A DNA stretch of 64,000 bases from Limnomonas spitsbergensis (GCA_037349105.1 JAYJMM010000041.1:6136501-6200500), one strand, 5' to 3'. Shown: positions 19,701-31,300, counted from the stretch's first letter. Made by a program: numbers and translations. The notes: generated from the letters alone by a model not told the origin.

Positions 19701-22586
19701 ACATGCTGCTCCACAGAAGGGTTTCGGGTTCAGCTAAACCCTGTCGACAGGCCAGGTGTTTAAAGTATCAGTGTGTGTCACCTGGATCCAGCCATGCAGC
19801 TACTAGATACTAAGGGCCTGAAAACCTAGCTGATCCGGCAGCATCTCATGTGGGGCAGGAACATCTCATAGCTTACTGAAGTGTCCCTTCTTGCATTTTT
19901 ATTGAGGTTGGTGGTTGTGGTCTTGAACTGCATGCCTCCCTTGAAATAGGTGGTACCCTGGACGCCAAGCTGATGCATATATCTAGAGTACTACTGGTGC
20001 TAAAGATATTATCTTCCATTGACCATCAAGCATCTCTTTTGTACTTGCAGTAATTTAGGCGCTACACCTCCGCTCAAACTAACAGGATATCCTGTGCGTC
20101 TGGTCATTCACTTGCAAGAAAACATTTCGAGAATAGGTGGGAAAGCCGCAATGCATACCAGTATATAATTTTCTGGTTCAAGAAAAAAATGATATTTGCC
20201 AGTCTAATAATTACCATGAGTCCTTGATGGGAGCACTGCATGGCACACGCTGCGAGATGACCACCAACTAGATTGGCCATTTGGAAGAAGCCTGCTATTT
20301 TGTTGTGTACATGCTACCGGTGTACACAACTAAACAACCACCTACCAGAATCAGTACAATGCAGACCTGTCAGCACCCCTCAACTTGCCTGTGACAGCCC
20401 CTCAAGGTCACGGTTGATCTGGAACGCCAAATCCTGAGGGGCAGAGAGATGCAGGAGGGCAGTATGATGAGCATATAATATCAGTTCTACAGCATGCAAG
20501 AATGTTGATGAGGCAGGAAGAGGCATGGCCGAGAACTCAAATGAAGTGCTTGCGCGTACATTTTAATCTCACCTTCAGCTTCGGCCTGACTTCCTTGATG
20601 TACTTCGCTGAAGATTCCACCTGTCTCCAAATATCTGCGCCTGAAATTCCGGTGCAAATTATGCTCGAGCTGGTGTCCGAGGACCCAGCTCCTGCCAAAT
20701 TTGCATCGGGTGCTCCCTCTGAGGCACGTCTGACTTCTTCAAAGACGCTTTCGTACGAGCTCCTGTAACAAACAGCATCCAAAGCAACACCATAAAGTTA
20801 ACTTGGTTTGTCTTAACAAAAGGTCGTACATGTCCCTGCGATGTAAGGAACCCAAAGCAACAAAAGGTGAAAGACAAGTGTAACCTCAGAGAAGTTGCAA
20901 GGGAATATGCTGGAGGTAGGTGAGGGGAGAGGCATTCCCAAGGTATGAGAGGAGACTGCACGGAAATAAGACAAAATTAAGACAGGGGAGAAAAGCAATA
21001 TAGGTATGGCAATTCATAAGAACGTGCCAGCAAATACAAGGATGCAGCTGTTCAGTAAGCGCTTGACAGCACTGGCTGATAAAAGCCTCAGCTCACAGCA
21101 ACTAGCAGTGGCATACGACGGCTAGGACAGGCCAGCATTACTTAGGCTGTTGTAGGTATTGTTATGGCAACAACATCACCACAACACAACACAACAGCCC
21201 TGACCCTGAACCCATACCTGAAAGAATTTGCAAGGCCGGTAAGGGTGCGGCATGTTCCTCCTGAATCATTATCGTCTGCCGTCTTGTTACCTGCAGCGCC
21301 AGCAGGGCCGGGATTGACGCCTTTGGAATCCCAAATCCCAGAGGCACTGCCGACTGTCTCAGCACAGCACACAGACAGCAGAGGCAAAAACAACGCTGAC
21401 TGATGCAGGCAGGCAGTTCAACAAAATAGAGACGTTGCTGACCAAAGTAGGTAGCAGGCAGCACAGCGAAACCACAGGGACAGTTACAGTATTGACCAAA
21501 GCAGGCAGGCAGGCAGGCAGGCAGGCAGCATACTAGGAGACGAGAAGTTTGCCCTGAGGACATAAAAACAAATCGTTTTTTTCATACCCGAGGGAAGGCA
21601 AACCAAATATACAGTATTATGAGATGGGATTACCTGGCCCCGCATCCGCGGGTGTGTCAGCCCTCTTGGCTTTCTTGGCGCCCTTGAGGGATACAAGTTG
21701 GGACTTCTTGCACTTTACAGTCGTGCCCGCAGCGGTATACCCCTGCCACGCAGCAAAGGATATAAAAATGACTCAGGTCAGGGGGGCAAGGTTCAGGGAG
21801 GAAAGGATCGAGGAATTAGTTGGAAAAGTCTCACAACAATGAGTTTACTCATTCAAAGCTGGTACCAGCAAAACTGGTGGAGTGCGCCTAAGTACTGCAT
21901 GAGATTTCTCCTGGTCCATTGGCTACACCTCCCACCTTGGGCATGGCCGTGTCCTCTCCAGCAAGCGAGGAGGGCCCAGCCGTGACACCAGTGGCATCGC
22001 CTGCTGCTTTTGCGGCGCTTGCTGCTTCTGTGGCGTCTGCTGCCGCTTTTGCTGCTTCTGCGGCTTCTGCTGCCACTTTTGCTGCTTCTGCTGCCACTCT
22101 TGCTCCTTCTGCAGCTTCTGCTGCCGCTCTTGCTGCTTCTGCAGCTTCTGCTGCCGCTCTTGCTTCTGCTGCTGCTCTTACTTCTTCTGCTGCTGCTGCA
22201 GCTCTTGCTTCTGCTGCCACCCTTGCTTCTGCTGCTGCTGCTGCCGCTCTTGCTTCTGCGGCTTCTGCTGCCGCTCTTGCTTCTGCGGCCCTTGCTTCCG
22301 GCCCTAGCTCTTGCTGCTGCACATCGGGCTGCGGCTGGAGCTGTTGCTGCTGCTGTTGCCCCTCAGCAGGTGCAGGCGTCTGACCTCTTGAAGCCTCCCT
22401 CATCCCCTCATGATGGGGGCAGAAGTAATGAGCAGGTTCCTCTGTCAGTTTTGCACAGAGCATGTGACATCCACTTTTGCAGCAGCCTGCAGCTCCTTCG
22501 CACTTCATAATTGAGTTGCAATTCAAGATTTGGCGCGAGCGTCCGCATTTCAGGCACTGCATTTTTTCACCCCCAGGCGCGTCGTC
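16726..22586 (-). CDS. PHD-like zinc-finger protein with Ala-rich tract, 564 residues, ten exons
   Basis: Exons right to left: 22586-21936, 21742-21634, 21353-21291, 21260-21218, 20762-20573, 19591-19414, 18938-18831, 18355-18249, 17067-16982, 16885-16726 (stop TGA). All nine joins keep phase. Near the N-terminus MQCLKCGRSRQ, KCEGAAGCC, CHMLCAKL and YFCPHH give the CxxC...C...C...HxxC...CxxH spacing of a PHD-type finger, a fold that commonly reads histone tails. It is followed by Gln runs and about 110 residues of AEARAAAEAAEA-type Ala/Glu repeats, likely helical. The C-terminal part (DIWRQVESSAKYIKEVRPK; FGADGKDVRSDLDKIM) is unrecognised. The first-exon acceptor at 22587 may hide an upstream exon; otherwise the ATG of MQCLKC is the start. 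The intron 9 donor reads GC instead of GT. Intron 8 carries the 33-bp array. Confidence 0.75.
17095..18245. repeat. 33-bp minisatellite, about 35 units, in an intron of the PHD-like gene
   Basis: Tandem units of ACCGCAACCACACTTGCCCT plus CCTCCCTCTACCC, with CTC/GTC and TCC/CCC variants. A rare shortened unit (TTGTTCCCTCCC) occurs at 17571 and again at 17966, and the order of variants around them repeats, showing a 395-bp higher-order duplication. The unit length of 33 keeps several frames open on both strands; none is a gene. Confidence 0.95.
19592..19775. repeat. Tandem copies of the exon 6 acceptor region of the PHD-like gene
   Basis: The block beginning at the acceptor (CCTGTCCACAGGTTGGGTGTTGTAAGTATG on the plus strand, 19590-19620) recurs near 19655-19685 (ACTGGGTGTTGTGAGTATCA) and 19745-19775 (GGCCAGGTGTTTAAAGTATC), with AGTGCATGCC following each. 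Confidence 0.65.
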
Positions 22587-22880
22587 CTGCGAACGGTGCA
22601 CAACATTTATCGTGGGTCAAGGCGTTTATACAACATAAACAGGCCGTTCAAGGTGCCTGCATGGCATGGACCCCTTGACCCAACGGACCCCGGGCGTGTT
22701 CCAGTGCACCAGTCATGATGTTATCATGTCAACAAGAAGCCAGCCACCCACCTCATACGAGGGGGCGTTCTTGTTTCCTGCCATCCACCATAATATGTGT
22801 TCCTCCGCGTGGGCAATGACCTGTCGCAGCAATACAGGCGATGAACACCTCATGTGAATCCATCATCGTATGAAAACGGG

Positions 22881-23201
22881 TCAGTCATCATTGACATCCG
22901 ACACCACCTTGTCTTTCCCGACAGGCAGCGTCTTCTTAACGTCTTCACCGCTGGTGTAGCCTTCGAATATGATGACCTTATGTCGATCATTTCCGTAACG
23001 GTAATGCTCTTTCATGAATCGTTGGCCATGTGCACTGACGGATGCGTCGCATCGAATTGATTCCAGTAGACAGGGTTTGATGTCCTGATCAAATGTAATT
23101 AATGGCATGTTTACAGCTGTGGAGTAATCGGATGCAGGGGCGGGGGGTGCTGGGTGGGGTGCGGAATAAGAAGTGCACCGACTGCTAAGTCGAGGTTCCA
23201 A
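22881..23201 (-). CDS. Small unrecognised ORF, up to 106 residues
   Basis: Uninterrupted minus-strand frame ending VSDVNDD. A better start may be the internal methionine of MPLITFDQDIKPCLLES, giving 76 residues. The stretch RCDASVSAHGQRFMKEHYRY followed by KVIIFEGYTSGEDVKKTLPV reads like genuine protein with mixed charge. No homologue is recognised. It sits just upstream of the PHD-like gene on the same strand with about 300 bases between, so it could instead be a 5' exon or a transposon remnant; no phase-consistent join was found. Confidence 0.35.
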   Translation of the reverse strand: MEPRLSSRCTSYSAPHPAPPAPASDYSTAVNMPLITFDQDIKPCLLESIRCDASVSAHGQRFMKEHYRYGNDRHKVIIFEGYTSGEDVKKTLPVGKDKVVSDVNDD

Positions 23202-24036
23202 ACATGCTGAAATGTGAGGTTATGTGGTCGGTCATGTAACCCATCCCATATGTTCATTATTGAGGACAATAACTATGCACGTGAGTGACAGACATCAGAA
23301 TCTAGGATGCATCACGGCCGCATTACCGCAAGTTCGGTCACGACCGGTGGTCGCGACCATCACTCATATCAATGCGTGAAAACAAACAACAAACAAACAA
23401 ACAACAACGGTGAGTGTCGTAAGCGACAGCGTTAGATTCTAACGCGTTAGAGGGTTTCAGGGTCCGGAGGGGCACGCTGGGCGAGGAAGAGTGACGGACT
23501 TGTAAGGAATGCGCCCGTATATGTTCCTTAAAACTAACAAATTACATGCCTAGCCGGAAACAGGGCCATAAGCTAACGTGCTGATATGAACGCCAGCGAG
23601 CAGGAAGGCCGCGAGTGGAGGTGGAAACTGTCGTCGCATCCGCCATGCATGGCGACACTGTTGACGCATCGGTGCCTCGGATGTGACTAGGCGAGGCGCA
23701 AAACATGTGCTACGATGCGCGTGGAGGCGACAGGGTCAAAATAAAAGAAGAGTTACGCTTTGCTCCAGGTTGCCACGTTGATTGTGATGTGCTGTATTAC
23801 ACAGCAGTTGGGGAGGCGAGCGAGCCAGGACACGCGATACTGAAGGGACCAAGCAAGGACGCAACAGCAATGCCGGCATGAGAGGCGTACGCCAGTCAGG
23901 TCTCCCGTAACTTTTCCATACCAAAAGGGGGGGGGGGGTCTGTACCAAAAGGGGGGGTGTTCTGTCATATTGCATATCGACTCTTACGCTGCGAATTGTA
24001 TAGCATAATTCTAACCAACATGTTTAAATAATTTAC
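23202..24036. other. Intergenic region before the KDZ-like gene
   Basis: No gene seen. Contains an ACAAACAAACAAC run (23380-23405) and two poly-G tracts (23925-23962) that are near-copies of ACCAAAAGGGGGGG. Confidence 0.5.
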
Positions 24037-25390
24037 ATGGATCCATTTAAGCTCAAACGCGCACGCGGTAAAGTGACTGCCCCCAGTTCCTCGGACAAGC
24101 AGCCGCTTCCCTCGATACCGGAGCACAAGTTTCTGAGACCAAATAGTAAGGCCCCGACCCGTAGCAGGCGTACATCAAAGCCTGGAGTGCTTGGCGTTGA
24201 CGATGACATCAGTGGCGGTGATGCGGACGCCTACGAACCTGGCGATGGCCCTTCCTCCAGTCACACAGACTGGACTGAGAGGCAACGTAGGCGAGATGCG
24301 CGGTTTCGGCAAGGGCAGAGAGGGCTACATGACACCTACGCACAGAACGAGCCACTTGCTTCGCATTTCTTCGACATCGACCAGAAGCAGCAACTTCGCC
24401 TGCTTCAGGGGAGACTGGACACAGCTTGGCAGCTGCACAAGTGTCCAACATCACGTGATCAGCCTGCAGGAGCCAGCCAGAGCCCAGCTGAGGACGACTT
24501 CTACCCTCAGCCCCCCATGCCTGTCAGATACTTCAGCCTCACCTGCTCTGGCAGCCTCAACATCCCTGAGTGGCAGTGCGCATGCTGCCAGCAGAGATTC
24601 ACTCCATGCCCCTCAGTGCTGGGCTGCTTTCCCAGCAGTCCAAGCGCGCCGTCCACGTGGTACGACCCGAGGCTTCTTCAACTGTATGAGCAGCTGGGAA
24701 TCTCAGAGGGCCTCTCTGTCACAGGTATGCTGAATAGGACCACACCTCAAACACCAGTATGCATGGTGTTGCTCACCTGCTTGCTCAATGCCTATTTACA
24801 GGGTTCCTTCAGGGCCTACACCATGTGCAGCAATTTTGGAACGAGCAGGACTATCCAGACAGACCCATCCAGTCAGACAGCTTTCACTCAACCATGAGCG
24901 AATATTTCGCTGTTATGGTTGACTTGGATTCGCTGCGCAACCTGGGGATTGAGACAGACCAAGGTCCTTTTTGTCACTGCCCCATCTGCTGTGCGCATCC
25001 GGAAGGTTCGATTACTGTCGTACCTCTGTTCAGTTCATGTTTTAAATCCTGTTCCATGCAGATCCCAAGGATGGTGACTACGTCAGGTCGCTTGCCTCTG
25101 ATGCTGTCACTAAGGTCAATCACTTCAAAAACTGCGGTATGTCAACTAGGGACTTGGAACCACGCATAAATTCCTTCTACGGTGCCGCAAATGCTAAGGT
25201 TCGGGACCTGCATGGAAATCAACAGCTAAACCTGAACAGCTTTGTGGCGGCCCCGCCTACAGCTGCAGCCCCGCCAACAGCTGCAGCCCCCCGACAGCTG
25301 CAGCCCCACCGACAGCTGCAGCCCCGCCAACAGCTGCAGCCCCACCTACAGGGCACCATGCTGGCTCCTGGTTGGACTGTAGGTGCCTAA
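24037..25390 (+). CDS. KDZ-transposase-related protein, N-terminal part only, 406 residues
   Basis: Exons 24037-24724, 24802-25005 and 25062-25390 (stop TAA), GT-AG, phases 1 and 1. The N-terminus MDPFKLKRARGKVTAPSSSD is basic and disordered. The middle has CACCQQRFTPCPSVLGCFPS, STWYDPRLLQLYEQLGISEG and, after the first join, GPFCHCPICCAHPE, matching the cysteine-cluster and early region of Kyakuja-Dileera-Zisupton (KDZ) transposases common in algae and fungi. The RNase H-like catalytic core of several hundred residues is missing; instead the protein ends in a short Pro/Ala/Gln-rich tail built from a 21-base repeat with CAGCTGCAG. It is either a truncated transposon or a captured gene. Family call rests on motif memory. 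Confidence 0.6.
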
Positions 25391-25750
25391 AGCTGCGCCG
25401 GTGATTCACCAGCAGCTTGCACCGACCAGTCATGGCGAACTGTGTAATATGGGGCGAATCCATATGGTATGGGGATATTAAAGCGATCGCGCCCTAGCTG
25501 CGCACAGACCAGTGATAGGCATGGGCCTGAAACCCGAAGTTAGCTAAGGGCCAACGGGTCGACTTCAAACTTTTCGTAGGCGACAGATACGTGACCCGCG
25601 CTAGATCATGTGCAGTGCGAAATCCTTAACACAAACCAAAATATTTGCAATAACAAGAGAGTATCATGTTTTATGCCGGGACGCGGAGTGTAATCGACTG
25701 TACCTTTCATTCCTGGAGTTAGGACCGACCCTCATTCCTGGCAATTCCAT
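25391..25750. other. Intergenic, no feature recognised
   Basis: About 360 bases without a credible exon on either strand. Confidence 0.4.
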
Positions 25751-25754
25751 ACCT

Positions 25755-26861
25755 AGGGCGCGTTCCCTTTGGCTCGAATCCAGTCGTTGGGATCATTTGT
25801 GGCCCAAGTGTGATACTAGGTCTGGAATCTTATCTCCCTATGTTGTACGTACTCATCTTCTAACTCGGATTTTTTTGTGGCCTCGCAGGTCTCATCGACT
25901 TCTCTATACATTTTGTTTAATCAATCCCGTTTTATTTGAAATATAAAGCTAATACGGTAATGGATAGCGATTCAATTGAGCATAATCGCCCTCAAATTGA
26001 ATGGGAGTAAACCCTGACCTAGCCAGCGTGGCAGGATCATTTTTGGATCATTCTTGGACACTACCTCGGGCCCGTTCACATTGGGGGTGATCCGAGCCAA
26101 AAGTGGGCGCCGTACAAAATTCTGAGATGATCCTAACTAGATCCACACTAGAGGCGCGAGTTGGGCGACAGTTAGTCGTTGTACTTTGTGTACATCTAGG
26201 ATCATTTCAGAAACGACCTCCCGAGGTTGTGTTGAGAAATGAGCCAAATGATCCTGCCACGCTGGCTGCCACGCTGCCACGCTGGCTCGGTTCAGGGTTA
26301 ACGCAAACTCAAACTAGGTCGATTACGTGCATTCTTGTCTCATTCGTTTACATGGTTGTTATCTTTTAACGAGTGTGATTAAACAAAATGTTTGATCGAG
26401 GCGGAACCATGCTGGACATTGTCGAAATGGAAAGTCTCGGTCAGTACGAGCTCTGGTACAAGCTCGAGATCCCTTGGCGATTTCTCTTGCGTCCACAACA
26501 ACATTGACAAGCGCGCCACGACGATCGTGTTGTGCTCATAACATAAGTTGACTGTGAACTCGTCAGTGGCTGGCGGATTCCTGCATGTAGCTGAAACTAG
26601 CGAGAAAGTGGGCAAAAATGATCCTACCTAGTTCCACACTTGGGCCGCAAATGATCCCGCCGACTGGATTGGAGCCAATCTGAACGGGCCCGAGGGGCCT
26701 CGGGAGGTCGTTTCTAAAATGATCCAAGATGTACATGAAAGTACAACGACTAACTGTCGCCCAACTCGCGCCTCTAGTGTGGATGTAGTCAGGATCATCT
26801 CAGGATTCTGTACGGCGCCCACTTTTGGCTCGAATCACTCCCAAAGGGAACGCGCCCATGC
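25755..26861. mobile_element. Interleaved foldback elements (MITE-like)
   Basis: The terminus GGGCGCGTTCCCTTTGG occurs at 25755 (plus) and inverted at 26861; a variant GGGCCCGTTCACATTGG occurs at 26078 (plus) and inverted at about 26690. The 150-base arm 26079-26232 is inverted at 26697-26861 (GGCGCC, GAGGCGCGAGTTGGGCGACA shared). The arm from 25755 (CCAGTCG...GGGATCATTT) is inverted below 26690. So two elements of one family overlap or are nested. No transposase is encoded. Confidence 0.65.
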
Positions 26862-26939
26862 TGGCGTTCTTGACAGGGGCGGTCCAGTACGGGGTGGTTC
26901 CCTATCTAACGCCTAAAAACTGCCGCGGAATCCGTATCA

Positions 26940-27302
26940 TACGTCCCTTTGTTACGAACGTCGTCAGTAGCCCAAGTGCCTCAGATTTTGGGTAGGTTTT
27001 TCAGGGTTTGGCGGTCGAGGTCATAACGCTTTTAGGGTAAACTGCGTCCCCGAGGCAGACTGTCGGACGTGACGTCAGAGACACGTGACATCACACTTTT
27101 TGCGCCAGTCGAACTCTTGTTTGATCCTGACCGTTCCTTCTTTCTATGTCTTGCCTACGTTCGGCGACCTAGTTACGAACGTCGTCAGTAGCCCAGATGC
27201 CTCAGATTTTGGTTAGGGCTTTCAGGGTTTGCTGGTCGAGGTCATAGCGCTTTTAGGGTAAACTGCGTCCCCGAGGCAGACTGTCGGACGTGACGTCAGA
27301 AA
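26940..27302. repeat. 221-bp satellite, left block, about 1.6 units
   Basis: First two units of the satellite that resumes at 29403. Anchor ACGAACGTCGTCAGTAGCCC at 26954 and 27175 (221 bases apart). Each unit carries GTCGGACGTGACGTCAG and GGGTTTGCTGGTCGAGGTCA. Confidence 0.9.
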
Positions 27303-29402
27303 AAAAATATTAGTTGCTAATGGAGACCTGTCATTTAATTAATTAATTGCTTCATACAATCTTGAAAATTTCTAAGTGCCCAAACTCCAAAGTGCCACCA
27401 AGCATAAAATATTAGTTGCTAATGGAGACCTGTCAGTCATAACCAAAAAATCACACGATAATTCTTATGTGAAAAATCGATGTTCCATCTCTTCTCCACT
27501 AAATCTATATCTATGCTCAAAAATGTCAGTACATATCTTATCCTACATGGACCAGAAAGCTGCGTGAATGGCGTGCATATCGTGGTCCACAGCCGACCTG
27601 ATCTCAGCACGGAGGTCAACTTGCTTGTCAGCTTGCTAGGTACGCAGGCTTGTCTGGCACAATGTCCTCGTGGCAATCGCGCACCTGTCCACATGCAAAG
27701 GCAATCAGAGCAATTAGTGTGCTCGGTTCTTTCCAAAAAAAGTATTGGCATAGGCATGGGAGACTTAAAACAGCCTTGAGCGAGGGTATCAGCCAATTTG
27801 AACAAGTTGTCGTTTTCTTTTTTAGGATACGTGCTAATGGTCATATTATAATTGGTCATAAGTGTCCTACCTAAACAGCAGTCGTGATCAAGAACTCGCG
27901 CCATTGTCGCGCCACGTCGTTGTGATGGTTGAAGTAGCGCTCGTTGGTATTGTGGTTCATGAAGGTGATGTTGACGTCGTCGCCAGTGATGCACCTGAGA
28001 AATGGTGCAAATAATTTTCTTTGGGCTCAGGCAAGACAGAGGCATATTGTACGGGGCTCGGGCGAAACAGGAGGTTTGAATGCCTAAAGCAAATGCAATA
28101 TGCCATTCTTGGACCCTCTGTATCACCTTCCCTCTTGACACCATTGTGGCATTGTAAACAAGGCAAGCATGCAGGCATGGTGCAGAATGGCAGGGGAATA
28201 TCGGGAAATACTGAAATAGGCTGAGGGGATCACAAGGGAGCAGGTTTCCACTTTCCAGTCAGTTTGGCAACAATCGCACACACCTGCCCCCTGGCATCCG
28301 GTATTGTATTCCTCGTTTTCCTCATCAGAAGCGTCGGCCGAGCCGGGCTCTGTCGTCTATCTTGTTCGTCATGCATGGTCGAAGGCGTCCAGGCATGTCG
28401 GATTCGCTTTCGTCCTCTTCTGTGTACAGGAATTGCAGCAATTTGGAAGAGGGAAGTTCTAGAGATCCAAATGATTTCATAGTCCAGATAGAGGAGCAGG
28501 GTAGCATGCATCGCCATTCGCCAGGCTCTGCACGGGACCCAAATTGGCAAATTGCGCTCGAAGGGTTACCCAGTGCCACAGTTCGCACCTGAAGCCTCGC
28601 AGGTCTTCCACGATGGGGCAAAGGTTGTAGCGACGCAATGGACGCTGCCCTATCCGGATTCCACCAAGATGCATAACATAGGCTTGGTACAAGTTACGCT
28701 GATTGTCATTAGCGATGATGCAGCCTGGTATCCCTTATTATTTGGCGTTAGCTCCGTCGCAATGTGCAGAGGAATTTAGGCAATTTCTAGCAATTCTCAG
28801 TGTTTTGCTACAGAAATCCATTCAGCCATCGCATCAGCTATTTTGGAATTCGATTCGGCATATTTCACATGTCTTGTCCTAACAATCGGAACGAGGCAAT
28901 GAGCGCACTCTCTAAGCCACGTCTTCTTCTCCCGTTTTTAGTAGAGGCCCGGAGAGACTCTAAACCTGCTATAAACACAAAACCGGGAAGACATCAGGGC
29001 AGTATGAACCAGGTGTGAACATACCAGACATTCCATGCAAGGCAGATAACATGCACTTGTCAAAGCCACATTGCTTCCGTTACTTCCGTACACAAGATCA
29101 AACTCCCTATATTGTATGTGCACTTTAATTATGAACAACCCAAGCAACCACGGGCTACTAACATAGGACAAGCATGTATTTCCACAGTCCACACCACCTC
29201 AAGACTGAGAGTAATGGAGCACACCTTCAGACACATGGCCAAGGCCAGTGCCCAACGCAAGCCAGCACTAAGCATACCACATGAAAAATATTGTGTACAC
29301 ATTTTTCTTTCCACTCCTAAAACAATCTGAAAGAATCACTAACATATTTTTTTTCCCAAATGGCAAATTTCTCAAATCGTAAATCGTACTTTCGAAGTGT
29401 GT
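27303..29402. mobile_element. 2.1-kb insertion inside the 221-bp satellite
   Basis: AT-richer sequence unlike its surroundings, bounded by a 23-base direct repeat (ACTGTCGGACGTGACGTCAG plus AAA at 27280-27302 and 29403-29425) that looks like a long target-site duplication. A 30-base direct repeat starting AAATATTAGTTGCTAATGGA lies at its left end (27304 and 27406). It encodes short protein-like stretches on the minus strand (separate entry). No terminal inverted repeats, LTRs or polymerase motifs were recognised. Confidence 0.5.
27860..28698 (-). CDS. Putative coding exons within the insertion, unrecognised
   Basis: Three minus-strand stretches look coding. 28698-28589 follows an acceptor and reads RNLYQAYVMHLGGIRIGQRP to a GTGCGA donor; it joins in phase to 28527-28284 (AWRMAMHATLLLYLDYEIIW). 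A further stretch after the acceptor near 27993 reads GDDVNITFMNHNTNERYF to a stop near 27870, but its best frame does not join the preceding exon in phase, and an acidic alternative frame (YTEEDESESDMPGRL) is also open in the middle exon. The gene is therefore broken, or an exon was missed. No family assigned. Confidence 0.3.
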
Positions 29403-31300
29403 ACTGTCGGACGTGACGTCAGAAACACGGGGCATCACACTTTTTGCGCCAGTCGAACTCTTGTTTGATCCTGACCGTTCCTACTTTCTTTGTCTTGCCT
29501 ACGTTCGGCGACCTAGTTACGAACGTCGTCAGTAGCCCAGATGCCTTAGATTTTGGTTAGGGCTTTCACGGTTTGCTGGTCGAGGTCATAGCGCTTTTAG
29601 AGTGCACTGCGTTCCCGAGGCAGGCAGTCGGACGTGACGTCAGGGACGCGTGACATGACACTTTTGGTGCCAGTCGAACTCTTGTTTCATCCTGACCGTT
29701 CCTTCTTTGTTTGTCTTGCCTAGGTTCGGCACCCTGGTTACGAACGTCGTCAGTAGCCCAATCAAGTGCCTCAGATTTTGGGTAGATTTTTCAGGGTTTG
29801 GCGGTCGAGGTCATAGCGCTGTTAGGGTAAACTACGTCCCCGAGGCGCCTGGTCTAGGGGGGATACGTGGAATCACACTTTTTGTGCCAGCCGAACTTGT
29901 CTCTTTTCTTGACAGTTCCTTCTTTGTTTGTCTTGCTTACTTTCGGCATCCTAGTTACGAACGTCGTCAGTAGCCCATGTGCCTCAGATTTTGATGCCAG
30001 GTTTACAGGGTTTGCTGGTCGAGGTCATAGCGCTTTTAGGGTAAACTTCGTTCCCGAGGCAGGCAGTCGGACGTGACGTCAAGGACACGTGACATCACAC
30101 TTTTTGTGCCAGCAGTCGAACTCTTGTTTCATCTTGACCGTTCCTTCTTTGTTAGTCTTGCGTACGTTCGGCATCCTAGTTACGAACGTCGTCAGTAGCC
30201 CAGATGCCTCAGATTTTGAGGAGGGCTTTCAGGGTTTGGCGGATGACGGTTTAGCGCTTTTAGGGTCAACTGCGTCCCCGATGCAGACTGTCGGACGTGA
30301 CGTCAAGGACTCGTGATATCACACTTTTTGTGCGAGCCGAACTCTGCTTTCTTCTTGACCGTACCTTCTTTGTTTGTCTTGCCTACGTTCGGCACCCTAG
30401 TTACGAACGTCGTCAGTAGCACAGATGCCTCAGATTTTGGTGCCAGTTTTTCAGGGTTTGCTGGTCTAGGTCATAGCGCTTTTAGGGTTAACTGCGTCCC
30501 CGAGGCAGACTGCCGGACGTGACGTCAGGGACACGTGACATCACACTTTTTGCGCCAGTCGAACTCTTGTTTCATCTTGACCGTTCCTTTTTTGTTTGTC
30601 TTGCGTACGTTCGGCATCCTAGTTCTTCATTACGAACGTCGTCAGTAGCCCAAGTGCTCCAGATTTTGATTATGGCTTTGAGGGTTTGGTGGAGGAGGTC
30701 ATAGCGATTTCAGGGTCAACTGCGTCCCTGAGGCAGGCAGTCGGACGTGACGTCGGGGACACGTGACATCACACTTTTTGTGCCAGTCGAACTCTTGTTT
30801 CATCCCGACCGTTCCTTCTTTGTTTGTCTTGCCTACGTTCGGTGACCTAGTTATGAACGTCGTCAGTAGCCCAGATGCCTCGCCGTACGAAGAGGTTTTT
30901 CATGGTTTGCTGGTGGAGGTCATAGCGCTTTTAGGGTGCACTGCGTCCCCGAGGCAGGCAGTCGGACGTGACGTCAGGGACGCGTGACATCACACTTTTT
31001 GTGCGAGCCGAACTCTTCTTTCATCTTGACCGTTCCTTTTTTGTTTGTCTTGCCTACGTTCGGCATCCTAGTTACGAACGTCGTCAGTAGCCCAAAGGCC
31101 TCAGATATTGGAGAGGTTTTTCAGGGTTTGCTGGTCGACGTCATAGCGCTGTTAGGGTGAACTGCGTCCCCGAGGCAGGCAGTCGGACGTGACGTCAGGG
31201 ACGCGTGAAATCACACTTTTTGTGCCAGCAGTCGAACTCTTGTTTCATCCTGACCGTTCCTTCTTTGTTTGTCTTGCCCACGTTCGGCGACCTAGGGTTT
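29403..31300. repeat. 221-bp satellite, right block, about 8.5 units
   Basis: Anchor ACGAACGTCGTCAGTAG at 29519, 29740, 29957, 30182, 30403, 30632, 30853 (one mismatch) and 31074. Units diverge by roughly 10-15%. Nearly every unit keeps TGACGTCA and, 7 bases on, CACGTG or ACGCGT, then CACACTTTTTG. The array decays at 31295-31320 into repeated GGTTTACCAG. Each unit yields a short open frame that is not a gene. Confidence 0.95.

Noticed and set aside
29405..31300. Short frames beginning SHFLC in each 221-bp unit as a gene family
   Set aside because: Each is broken within the unit and tracks the satellite period; no splice sites or conserved start.
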